From: Elysia chlorotica | Taxonomy: Eukaryota > Mollusca > Gastropoda > Plakobranchidae | NCBI GenBank assembly: GCA_003991915.1 | Contig: RQTK01000030.1 | Location: 274,627 to 338,626, forward strand | Length of the DNA stretch: 64,000 nucleotides | Reading direction: 5' to 3' | Part shown: positions 47,745-58,853 of the stretch, piece by piece | Position numbering within the stretch: the stretch's first letter is position 1 | Layout: every line of letters begins with the position of its first letter | The notes under the pieces: generated by a model | The model's input: the letters and a program-made list of their open reading frames with translations, nothing else | The model's database searches: none | Told to the model about the DNA's origin: nothing | Made by a program: the position numbers and the translations under genes

Positions 47745-47785
47745 TGTGTGTGTGTGTGTGTGTGTGCGCGTGTGTGTGTGTGTGT
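47745..47785. repeat. (GT)n microsatellite
   Basis: About 20 GT units with one GCGC interruption. Confidence 0.92.
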
Positions 47786-48255
47786 TGGTAGTGTTTGGGG
47801 GTTCCAGTTTCTAGCTCGCATAGCACCAACGGCCTAAGCATTACAGTCGAGTTGTTGTTGTTTTTTTAATTGGCGTAAGAAAATTTGCAGTTAATTGGTT
47901 GAGCTCTAACTAGTCTAAGCTACTACATGATTCTACTAGAACAAGTAGCAGATCTATTCCAGTGAACTGATGAATAGTGATACATGTAGTGATAGTCATG
48001 TTTGATGTGAAGTTTTAGTAAGGTTTTTTTTTGACACAACTTGGCATTGATGAACTACATTATTTGGCGATACTTGGCTGTTTAATCATGATATTTTTTT
48101 CAAATAGTAACCAAGTTTTGGAAAAACACTCTTATAATATTGTCGTCAGCATTAAGCTATCACAGATTAGGCCAAAGTTTGAAAATTAAAAATAAAATGA
48201 CGTTGGTGGGAGGAGCATTTTATTTGTTTGTTTCTGAACGTCCTTCACTATGATG

Positions 48256-48370
48256 TATCACAGAGGGCCCCGTGGCCAACGTTTGACAATTTTATGTGCT
48301 GCCACAAAGAGACAGAGCGGACACATTAGGACATCGGCCTCAGCCGACACAATTCTCTTTAGAGGGAAAG
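48256..48370 (-). mobile_element. SINE fragment
   Basis: The - strand reads GGCTGAGGCCGATGTCCTAA-like and TTTGTGGCAGCACATAAAAT, then GTCAAACGTTGGCCACGGGG, the middle of the shared SINE body. Both ends are missing. Confidence 0.6.
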
Positions 48371-50396
48371 GAACATAGATTAGCTGATTATCTTGGGTTG
48401 CGCTTCGATTCCCTGCTTTATCATTAGAAGCTTGAAGACTAGATTGTATTACATAGTACTTTAAATAGCAAGCGTCACTGAAATCTAAACAGAACAACTA
48501 ATTCTTCATTGAGATCTCCAATGTTTATTTCTATTTTTAAACGTTTACTTTTTCTCTAAAATTGTGATGAAATAAATTATCTTGGTTACTATATTTTTTA
48601 TACCTTATAAGTAATTCGATATGAAAATTGTATAATTGGTTCATTTGAAAAATAACTTAGGACCGGAGAACAGGTCTTAAAATGTCTAGACACAAATAAT
48701 ATTATTTATATTCATTTTGTTTTTTATAGTTTTTTTTTTCTTTCTCTTTCCCAGTCTTTTTTCTGGTTTACTTTTCGTATTTTTTTCCTCCAAAATACTA
48801 CCCTCAAGTGTATTATACTTTCTAATTAATACGGTTATCAAAAACAAAACAAAACAAAAAAAGAAATTCAGAAAAATACATGATGTACTCAGTCTCTTCT
48901 AAGATGAAGGTTTAAGCTGATAAGCTTTGTCAGTATCTGATCGATAAATCCCAAAAACAGTGAGGGGCCAAGTCCACGGTCAAATTATCTGCAATACGGG
49001 TTTTCTTTATCTCCTTATCTATTGGTATGCACAAAAATTTGCTGCGCAGTACTTCAGCTCTGGTCAAAGTCACGCAAGCATTTCATGTGTTATGCATGCT
49101 CATGTTTGTTAACTTTATTGATACGTCCGTGTTTATGATAACTTCCAGCTAAAGGTTACAACGGCAACAGTATACTTAGGACATGATAAAAAAAAAAGAT
49201 ACGTATGAGAAATAATAAGGGTAATCTAACCATAACTCTTTTATGTTTCCCAGTTATATTTAGAACCTCATTTTAATTCAACACAGAATAGATCTACCAA
49301 CATAATTTTTTTTTTTTTTTTTTTTTGGTAATGCTCAAACAAAATATAAATCGACTCTTAAAGGATATCCATGTTTGGCAGATAGATCCAGAATTTGGAT
49401 CCATAACTTGCTCTTAGTGTAGTTTGACTAACTATGATCTAGATATTACTGAAGTGCAGCGGTAGAGGCAGTGTGTGGAACTGACGAAATGGTAGCTATG
49501 CCATTAGAACATTCGGTAGTCTATGACGCTTTGACTTCTTAAAAACTTGGTACTTGACGATGGACAACGAATAGATCTAACCAAGCCTAAATCTAGTTAT
49601 TATAAAAGACGATCCGGAAATCCGTTAGCGAACTATTTTTTATTTTTAATTATAATAAATTTATGGAAAAAATCAATAAAAAAACGGCCAGGTAAACCTA
49701 GTATTTAGTAAGATTTAGCTTTTGTGAAAATTTCATAGTTATAGGTTGAGCCGTCTTCGAGCCTTTTGAGAAGAACCCCTCGATTCTACAAAAATATATA
49801 TATGTATATACATTCAGTACTGGTAACTCAAGCTGTGATATTGTGATATTATGATTTATGTAGTATGCATAATTTTATTTTTCTTTATGTCGAAATTGTA
49901 CCTTTTTATTTTCTTATTGTTGTAAACTTTTTTAATTTTGTCTGTCGTATGAAGAGAGCGTACTTTAATATCCTCTTGATGGGCGAATAAAGATTTTTGT
50001 ATTATGCATTCTGTATTTTGTATATGAGGCACGAAATCTACTGTGCACAAACACGCAGGCAATAGTTGTTGTTTTTTTATTTCACAAAACCTATATGCAT
50101 ATTTTCAAAATGGTCAATGCTTTAAGTTAACAAGACTTTCAGGACATTTGTGACAACGAAATTTGCTGGCGGCCATTTTTAATTTTGATTGACCAAAAGG
50201 CCAAACCATAGAGTACAATGTACCAGGAATAACAAACCATCCAATGGAAACCATGTCAGATCCTACGTTTTTTTTCTTTAAGCAATCTATCTAGATATAA
50301 AATCTTAGCTTACTTGAGCAGTCTATATAGATCTACAATCTAGGCTTAACAATGAAAAGAGTTTTATAGATCTAGATTCTACATCTAATTTCAAAA

Positions 50397-50417
50397 GGGG
50401 GGGGGGGGGGGGGGGGG
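50397..50417. repeat. Poly-G run
   Basis: About 21 G bases directly in front of a SINE head. Length probably uncertain in the assembly. Confidence 0.9.
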
Positions 50418-50425
50418 TTGCGTAA

Positions 50426-50588
50426 AATAGCTCACGTGGTAGAGCGTTGGAGTTCAGATCAGGAGGTCCGGGGATCTAATCCCATGATCGGCAGATTTTT
50501 TTTTTGTACGACAGTCGTCCCCTGTAAGTGTAACTGGTTGGGTCGGTGTTAGTACAATGTGATTGGCTGAGACAGGAGTCATGGGAGA
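50426..50588 (+). mobile_element. SINE copy, 3' truncated
   Basis: Head AATAGCTCACGTGGTAGAGC (box A-like) and GGTCCGGGGATCTAATCCC (box B-like), a T-run, then GTCGTCCCCTGTAAGTG, TGGTTGGGTCGGTGTTAGTA and GGCTGAGACAGGAGTCATGG, where similarity stops at about 50584. The head is closer to an ordinary tRNA than in the 30.6-kb copy. Confidence 0.82.
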
Positions 50589-50987
50589 ACAAACTTTTAG
50601 TTGAATAGCAACTATTGGGATTATTCTGGTATTTTAAGTTCTTAACTTATTTATTAAATGTGAGTAAAAACAGACTTAGCCTACTTTAAACAGAGCAGGT
50701 TTACAGGATACATTAATTTTAGCATTAAATAAAAAAAAAATGTTAACTTATGCAAAGATGAGATTATTTAACCTTTTTACCGAACACTCACTTGGATGTT
50801 ATAAGGTTTCATACTTTTCAAAATTATTGGATTCAAGGGGTGAAATCTGTCTATCATTAGCAGCAGTAGTACTAGCGTAACTTTCTAGATCGAATTATGG
50901 ATGTATTAAAAACTTTGCGCTGAACAAAATCACCAGGGATATTTCTAAATCGTATAATTTCTGTACTCCGATTACACCACCCCTCAG

Positions 50988-51195
50988 CAGTTCAATGTCA
51001 GTAACATCACCATCCCAATCCTCCTACCATCCTACTATTAGTACTACTCTCAATCCTTTTCAAAACCTGCACAAAGTCAGATGTCTGAGCAGGCCTAACA
51101 ATCCCCCTTGCGCCACTGGCAGAGCTCCTTTCAGTCAAAAGAATGGTCACCGAGTTCCATGGGATCCCAAAGTTCAGGAGACTATTTACAGTTTG
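50988..51195 (+). pseudogene. Possible exon relic, Gln/Ser/Tyr-rich, two nonsense codons
   Basis: A good acceptor (ACCACCCCTCAG) and a good donor (GTTTG|GTAAGA) bound 208 bp. One frame reads QFNVSNITIPILLPSYY-stop-YYSQSFSKPAQSQMSEQA-stop-QSPLRHWQSSFQSKEW and continues SPSSMGSQSSGDYLQF. Both stops (TAG 51039-51041, TAA 51096-51098) would be glutamine codons if T were C. Alternatively, the other open frame (50995-51237) is the real one. No family assigned. Confidence 0.25.
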
Positions 51196-51239
51196 GTAAG
51201 ATCGACCTGGACCCAGGAATTTGTGTATTTAGTGTAATC

Positions 51240-52023
51240 CACTCTGAACGTATAGCCTAATACATGTTATTTGTCATTGAGATTCCTTCATAAAGTATTT
51301 TCATATCGCTGTATATATATAAGGTGATTAATCACGTCATCCATTATTCGTGAATGCAAAGGTGAGGGAGACTAGAACTTAGTGAAACTGTCAGGCACTA
51401 CAGTGACAGCTATCCAAAAGAAAGGCAGCAAGAGATTGGAATGCGTCTCACCAGAGTATTTTAAAGGTGAGGATGATTCACAACTATTCATATAATATTG
51501 AAGTGAATGTGTGTTTGTACATTAATCACTCTATATTTATACTTTGATTTGTTCAAGTCTTCAAAATGCTTTCATGGCTTTTGGTTTTCTTTGAATGGAG
51601 ATCAGTTTTTTCTTTTGCTATCCCTGAAGATTATATCTAGTTGTAGGCATCGCTATTTACATTTAAAAAAATATCTTTTCGGCACAGAAAGCTTAAATGC
51701 AGATTCTCCAGCTATAAACTACGAGTACAATGAAGAGAAGTACAAATACTGTTACACGAAGTGGTTACACGTCAACATTATTTAAATCTTTTTCAACGAC
51801 TATATTTATGAGGTCCTTCATTCGTTCTGTCTAATATTTCCAATTTTTACTCCCCAGTTTGTATGTAGCTTGAATCACCCTCATACTTCCATTTACCGCT
51901 TTCTTATTTTTTTTTAAATCTCTCACTCTGTCGTCTTACCTAAATATAGCTTGTACTTTTTATTATCACTACCAACTTTTTTCGACCCTTCTACTTTTTC
52001 ACCCACCCCATCCCCATCTTTAC

Positions 52024-52028
<5 letters not shown>
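51240..52028. other. No gene recognised
   Basis: AT-rich; the open frame 51507-51785 is hydrophobic and Lys/Tyr-rich without known resemblance. Confidence 0.4.

Positions 52029-52077
<49 letters not shown>
52029..52077. repeat. (CT)n microsatellite
   Basis: About 24 CT units with one CC interruption. Confidence 0.95.
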
Positions 52078-52080
<3 letters not shown>

Positions 52081-52664
52081 AAGTTCATGTCCTGCCTGAA
52101 TTCGCCTATAAAAGATGCATACTTAGAAATAAATTGGTGGCTTTGTCTTTTTCAACCAAAACAGTATGATATTTTATATATTTTTTGTTTGAACTTTACA
52201 CTATATTGTTTCTGCGAAAATGTTTGAGTCTTGACGATGCAAAATATGAATGTAAACCATGCTTCTGTTATGAAATGCAAAATAATTAGGCCTGAAATAA
52301 AGGTCACAACCAGAGTGGAACAATATAAGGAAATGAACACACTAGATACGAATAATGTGTTTGCGTGTCACAAAGTCATGTACAGGTTTTCTTATTTTTT
52401 GACGAATATGCCACTTTTCTGTTTGTTTGTTTATTTTTCTGCTAGGGATTTTTTGTATTTGCAATAAAACTTCATACTCTTGAACTTTTCAAACTCACTG
52501 ATTATAATATTTTATTTGATCTAACGTGACAGAATTCTTAACATGTTCATGTTCCCAATTTTTCACAACCACTATCTATACCATATAAGTAGGCCAAATC
52601 TATCACGTGGTTAAGATTGCTGGTCTATTTTTGGTGACCACGCACAACTTCCGGAGCGGTGGTT

Positions 52665-52814
52665 ATGAGTGTAAACAAACGCTTGCAGCAGACGTCAGTT
52701 TCACTGCGACACATTTTTTATATCTTTTTAGGTCTCGAGACTCCAATTGAAATTGTTCATATCGTCTCGATCCACAGTTTACAGAGTCCCTTGTCTTTGT
52801 TTGTTTACACTCAT
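52665..52814. mobile_element. Inverted-repeat element (MITE-like, 150 bp)
   Basis: ATGAGTGTAAACAAAC at 52665-52680 is the exact reverse complement of GTTTGTTTACACTCAT at 52799-52814. The interior has no ORF of note. Class unknown. Confidence 0.6.
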
Positions 52815-53690
52815 TATTTACACTTAATAATGTCATCACATGATGCGTAGAAACTTGTCGCCTCTGCACAAAGAAGATTCAAAACTCCACCATTACCGTT
52901 ATCATATACCGTATAGATTTTGTCATCGCAAATATAGAGTCGCTCCGAATTTTTTTTTATTTCTTGGGTAGGGAACCAAAAAAGACTTGTCTCAAAATCG
53001 CCACTTTTGAGGAGGCAAATCAAAACTTGTTTTGAAACTGGTTGACACATCGCTGTGATTATTTGTGTACAGACATGGAAACACAATGGTGAATATTATT
53101 TATAATGCGTTCATAATGCGTATAGCCAGCGTAGTTTTCCCGCAACAGTGAGTTTGCGATTTTCTTGGAAAAAATTTTGAAACCAAGCAGTCGTAACATG
53201 AGTTAAAAATGTTACACATTGAGGACGACAGGACGTAATTCCAGTTACGACTTTTTAATGCTAATTTTTAGCCTAAATTTAAGTAGACTACAGTCGTATT
53301 CAAACAATTACCACTCAGTGGAATAAAAAAAATTATTGTGCGTTTAACTCGAGTACAAATATTCTTTTTTTATAAATCTGCTGTGATATTTCAAATGTTT
53401 GCAGGTCACTGTTTACAAAGAATGTTATCAATGCTAGAATCAATTTGCGTATTTTAAGGCTCACGCCTTCAATCTGATGGAAGAAAGGAATTGTGACCAC
53501 CGCTTGTTGTCGCGCATGATACTGCTTGGGACAGGCTCTTATAATTATATCTTAGGTCCCACTTTTTTGGCTCATATTATCTTGACTTCTGCTTCTTACC
53601 TCATCGATTCTATTTTTTCCCGACTAATGGGTGCCTCGTTTTGCCTTGAAGAGCAACCTTCAAGATGAAAAGCAGGGATCCTGGAGGTTG
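52815..53690. other. No gene recognised
   Basis: AT-rich unique DNA with short frames (52814-53086 on -, 53477-53668 on +) that do not resemble known proteins. Confidence 0.4.
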
Positions 53691-54790
53691 AAGTGGTCTT
53701 CACTGCTGGTTGTAGTCTAGTACCAACATACCTCTTTGGTCTTGTGTTTGTTTCCAGACAGGAGATCAGCTACGACCAGGCTGATTAACGGGCTGGTCCT
53801 CTTTGAGCCTGGTTTTCTCTACGAGGTATCCCTAGCATTTTTGTGTGCCTTCCTGTTGGGTTTGGTGGTGTTTGGGGAGCCCCGGTTGAAGAAAGCAAAA
53901 TACATTTGAATGGATGCTCTACTCATCTCAAAACCTTCACATACGATAACTTGGCTAAGAAATCTTGTGCTGATTGAGCAGGTGAAGCATCCAGGTCAAG
54001 CAAAATGAAAGGCAGTTGGTGTCCCAACCCTCTTCAGCTCCACTGTCAAAATAGTTTATCACCATTTTTGGATGCCAGCTTTAAAAATAAAAATGTGGTT
54101 AAACGTAGTATCTGTGCTATTAGTATTGTGGATGAAGACAATACTGTCGCAATGCTCCTTTCTGCTGACCTCTTGGTCAAGATTACACCTTTGACGACAT
54201 CCTTGTGACTGTGAAAGCTCACGAAAGCCTGAAAAGCTCTAGAGGTGTAGTAAGATATCTCAATCTTGAGACAACGAGAGAGGAAGAGATAGAAGCAGCC
54301 ATTTGTCTCTATCCGTTTCACTCCAAAGGTCGCTGTTGAGCAAATGAGTGGGAGAACAAAAGCATCGGCCTGGTGGACACTATCCAACAAATGTGCTGCA
54401 GCACCAGACGATATTTATAAACAATTTCTAACACATCTGCTGCAAAATGGAATAAAAACTTTTTCTTAGAATATTTAAACGTCTTTGTGAAAGTGGCGAT
54501 TTTCTTCTTGGAATAAGGCCACAGCAACTCTTGTCCTTAAACCAGACAAATACTCCTCAAATATCATTAACTGTACTCCACTAACAGCATTTATGATATG
54601 TCCATGTAAAACTGTGTAAGGCATGGTCAATGCCAGATACCTCTGGGTACAAGAGTCGCAAAATATTGTACTTTGAGAAAAATCGCAATGTGGGTTTAGA
54701 GAAAACGTGTTACATAGTTTGGGCTTGAAACACTTATTGAAAAGACTTTTTCCAAAAAGAAGCAGGATTTAGCGGTCTTCTTTGACCTCA
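53690..54790 (+). mobile_element. Degraded I/Jockey-like LINE, copy 1 (5' region, ORF1 piece, RT piece)
   Basis: In order on the + strand: a non-coding GC-richer leader (about 53690-53990, including CTGGTCCTCTTTGAGCCTGG); an ORF1 piece, with SLKSSRGVVRYLNLETTREE at about 54229-54290; then, after a deletion that removes the endonuclease, a reverse transcriptase piece from about 54390. The latter reads APDDIYKQFLTHLLQNGIKT, ATLVLKPDKYSSNIINCTPL, MVNARYLWVQES and SQCGFREN, and stops in RT motif A (QDLAVFFDL, about 54770-54790). In-frame stops and frameshifts abound. The DGPDDIHYQ, PKPGK, NYRPI, ER.INARL and QCGFR landmarks of the I/Jockey group can be followed. Confidence 0.85.
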
Positions 54791-56002
54791 CCTTTTTCAG
54801 GTGATCAGCGACGCTAAGCTTAGTGTCTTTGCTATTAGCAAAGAACTGACAGGAAAAGTAGGTGAAGACAAGAGTGTCACGCGGCTCCGTTCTGGTGGAA
54901 TGCTCTAGTGAGGCACAAACTAAACGTCTCGGCAAGGTCGAAACTTTTATCAAACATCCCTCATCAGAGTCTAAATAGCTCTAAGGGTGTAGTTAGATAT
55001 CGTGATCTTGAAACGAGGGGCGAGGAGGAAATGGTTGCGGAACTCGATGGAGTCATCCACGCCTGGCGTATTTTCGTGGGGAAAAATCAGGACCAATAAC
55101 TTTGAACTCGACGTCGCCACCTGCATGTCTAATATTGGTGTACTCAACTCTCAAATTACCCCATACATACCGAGACCGATGTCCTTTTCAAATACCATCG
55201 TTTTGGCCTTAGCCAATCGAACTGTAGGCGCACAGCAGTTTGGCCGCTGTGGTAAGGGAGGGCCCGCTAGTATGGACTGTAAGGCCCACATGCGGCAGAT
55301 TCGAAAGTGGAAAGAGGAAGAGACTATTCAGCGGTAAAAAGCCCAACATGGCGGTACCTTTGCACAGGCCAGAGCGGCCGGGATCGTAGAACTCGACCCA
55401 AACATCAAGCGTCGAATCTACGCCACGGCCACCAGTGTTGGAACAAAGACTGTTCACACAGCACCTCCAAAGGGCAGCGGCGGTGCTAACACCACTATCA
55501 AAACCCAAGAAAAAAAAGTCTTACACGTCAGATTCTCCAGTCAACCGAGAAAGTCGACCGTGCCGGCAGAGTCTAGAGGTCAGGTTAAGCCTAGGGCATC
55601 ACGTGCATCGCAGCGAGCCTCTTTGACAACGTCAAACCGTATAGGCGTTGACCGACAGCGAAGGAATGGAGGTGACAGGGGCGCTACCCCTCTCTCCCTC
55701 CTCACAGGCGGAGCATTCCCCTACCCCTATCCCTATCCTCTTCTCTTGTCACCATCTTTGGAGACGTCCTCCCCCTGACTCCCGCGTTAAGCCCCCTCTT
55801 CACCCCGCAGTCAAAGAGGACACCACCTGCCATTTACCCCTTCACTCCAGAGGTTACTGTGGAACGGAGGGGTATTTGGAAGAAATCCGCCGGCCAAGGG
55901 TGACCTCCATGGCTCCAAAATTAAATTTAGAAAAATTGAGTATTACTCATTTGTTACAGTGGATCGGTACAGGCCTGAGTACCAACTATCCTGAACTGCA
56001 GC

Positions 56003-56004
<2 letters not shown>
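54790..56004 (+). mobile_element. Degraded I/Jockey-like LINE, copy 2 (ORF1 and start of ORF2)
   Basis: It starts abruptly after motif A of copy 1. ORF1 reads AKLSVFAISKELTGKVGEDK, SVTRLRSGGMLVE (about 54811-54906), then, frameshifted, SLNSSKGVVRYRDLETRGEE and FVGKNQDQ (about 54973-55098), NSQITPYIPRP (about 55150), a broken zinc-knuckle region (FGRCGKGGPASMDCKAH, about 55240-55290), KWKEEETIQR and KAQHGGTFAQARAAG (about 55306-55383). A Pro/Ser-rich end follows. The ORF2 start appears at about 55911 as MAPKLNLEKL and LLQWIGTGLSTNYPELQL, the beginning of the endonuclease, and is cut by the (ATA)n array at 56005. Dead by frameshift and truncation. Confidence 0.85.

Positions 56005-56047
<43 letters not shown>
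56005..56047. repeat. (ATA)n microsatellite at the LINE truncation point
   Basis: About 14 AAT/ATA units, beginning exactly where the ORF2 frame ends. Confidence 0.93.
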
Positions 56048-56049
<2 letters not shown>

Positions 56050-56590
56050 CACCGGCAATATCACAGAGCCAAGCAAAATGTAGGCTCTAAAATGCTATCG
56101 GGTTTACCTCACAGGGTAGATATTATGCATTCGGAGTGGCAGTCAACTGATGGAGTGGCCTATCGGGGTGTGACAGATAATCGATAGATAGTAGATAGTG
56201 AGTGACGTTCACCCGACAGTATGGATGGTCCTTAGAGGCTGCATTAAAAAAAAGAAGTAAAAAAAGTTGAATAGCAGGTGTGATATTTTAAGTTACCTTT
56301 CTACAGAATTCGCCCAGTGAACTCTTTTGGGCCATAATTAGTGACATATAAATTATATTTAATGCGCGTTCGCGTGATCTGTTGCCAGGTCTTCAAGATT
56401 TCGGCCGCTCACCCTCATCTCTTTCATGCAGTTTATAGCAGTTATAGAATAACAGTTTCCAACTCTCTTAATTTCTGCTGCTGCCTTGGTGTTGTTGTAT
56501 TATAATTATATTCTGCCTCATTTAACAGTGCATTACTTACGGTTATTGGTAAGTAGATGTATATCAATTTTCCACAAACCAGTGGATGCC
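56048..56590. other. No gene recognised
   Basis: Mixed DNA after the LINE; the open frame continuing from it to 56187 and that at 56486-56689 have no support. Confidence 0.4.
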
Positions 56591-56594
56591 TTAT

Positions 56595-56930
56595 ATCATT
56601 ATAATGTCATTTTCAAACAAATGAGTGACATTTACTCACATGTCATTTCAAAATTGATTCGTGATTTGCATCGCATAATGTCATTATAACTAATGGATGA
56701 TTTTCATCACATAATGTATGTCATTTTCAAAATTACGAGTGACATTTACTAATTTATCCTTTTCAAGCAAATACACTATTTAGACATACATTACATAAAG
56801 TAATTTTTAAACTAGTGAATGACTTAATCTCACATAATGTCATTTCTCAAACTAATGGGTGACATTTACTCACATATTGTCATTTTCAAACTAATGGTTA
56901 AACTGACATCACATGTCATTTTTACTCAGC
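56595..56930. repeat. Degenerate tandem repeat, unit about 40 bp
   Basis: Repeated blocks of CACATAATGTCATTTTCAAA, ACTAATGAGTGACATTTACT with variants (56603, 56712, 56831, 56876 region). At least seven diverged units can be followed. Confidence 0.85.
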
Positions 56931-57471
56931 TATTACGATTATTCTTTAACGCTCTCTTTCGTATTAATTGACTTAATTTACTTCTGCTGTTATACTATGA
57001 GAAGTACTGTGCAATATCCAATATTAGATGCAAGTGGGTCAGCTTATCTATTAGTATGAACGACTTTTATACTTCTGGTGCCAGTTTAGAATTATAAAAC
57101 GGATAAAAATGCAAAAATTTAGATCTAGATTTTTGTCCTGCGCCGGACATGCCCACAGAGATTTTCTTCACTCGTCGCTATTATGATCATTTCCTATATT
57201 AAAATAAGTTCAAACCAGTATTTTTCAAGATTTACAGAACGAGTTCACTTTAACATTCTGCGGACACATTTTTCTCTGTTTTGTTGTTGTTGTTTTTTTT
57301 TCTTTTGTTATCGAGGCACATTGATATCCGGTAACATTGATTCTACTCAGCTCGCAAAATAATTATGGACGAGAGGCAACTAAAATGAGATTCAATTTAA
57401 TGATGAGGGTAATACCCTCTGAAACGGTTTTCAAAGATCATTTCAAACAAGGGAAAAATGGTCGAGTGGCG

Positions 57472-57600
<129 letters not shown>

Positions 57601-57779
57601 GCAGTAGCAGCTGATGCCGACGGACACCGATAGTCATTGGCCGCTTTGTATATCTCGATGGGACTCGAAATTATTGGGATGTTTTTATGATGACGCGGAC
57701 TTTCATAACTCTTAGGCCTGTCTTGGGGCCGAGGTAAGAAATAAGAATAACTAATTTTAATAGCATGAACTTAACGACT

Positions 57780-57965
<186 letters not shown>

Positions 57966-58249
57966 GATAGATCGGCAGATTTGCAATAGACAGATAGATT
58001 GATAATGAGACCAATTGGAGATTTAGATGGGCCGTCAGAAAATAAAAGTGTAGATGGAACCACGAATTGGTAATAAGATAACTGTATTAATCTCATTAAA
58101 GGAAATTACAAATGACATGCTCCAAAACATACAAAAATACATTTGTAAAAATACATTCCACTTAGAATTTTAAGCCAATAGATATAAACATAAAACTCTA
58201 TAAAAAGTAATTCATATTGCACAAGTTGTCTAAGCATAATACTAATAAT

Positions 58250-58780
58250 CAGAAAAAGTGCTATAAATTGATGGTTTGGTAAAAGATGCCACTATGTGTT
58301 AGCTTTTTTATGTGATTCTCATTAAACAGTGTGATAGATTTAGGAAAAAATGAGTTCATATGTCTGTTTGTCGGGGTCTTTGGTATTCTATAACGACCAC
58401 TGCGATCAATCAGCTGACCATCGTATAAAGCATTCAGAGTGTGTGTGCTGTCTTTAATAATACATTTCATTTACAATGTTTACATTGTGACAGGGTGTCT
58501 TCTTGTTTTTTACCTACCACTCTACCTGCAGTTTTAATAATTTTGTCAAGTCTCTCCCAATCTTGTTTTAATATGTTGCCTCTCCAACATACCAAACCAA
58601 AAGTTAGTGTGCTGCTTACCATAGATGAGTAAAACAATTGAAGCAAATCTTGTGAGATGGTAAAAGAATGTAATTTCCTCAAGCAATGAAATCGGGGTTT
58701 TGTTTTCTTTAAAATAGCCTCAGCGTTTTGTTTCCAAGTCAGTTTTTTTGTCAATCACTACGCCGATATATCTAAACGTG

Positions 58781-58853
<73 letters not shown>

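Larger units (their letters stand above)
46526..50396. other. No gene recognised
   Basis: AT-rich unique DNA. It holds a (GT)n run at 47745-47785, a SINE fragment at 48256-48370, TAGATC motifs at 47599 and 49437, a T-run at 49306-49326 and a stretch at 49725-49795 (TTTCATAGTTATAGGTTGAG CCGTC...) that resembles the 3' end of some LINEs but is too short to classify. Confidence 0.4.

Noticed and set aside
49725-49795. Possible LINE 3' end (GGTTGAGCCGTCTTCGAGCC)
   Set aside because: Only a short 3' UTR-like phrase; no coding part or tail to confirm.
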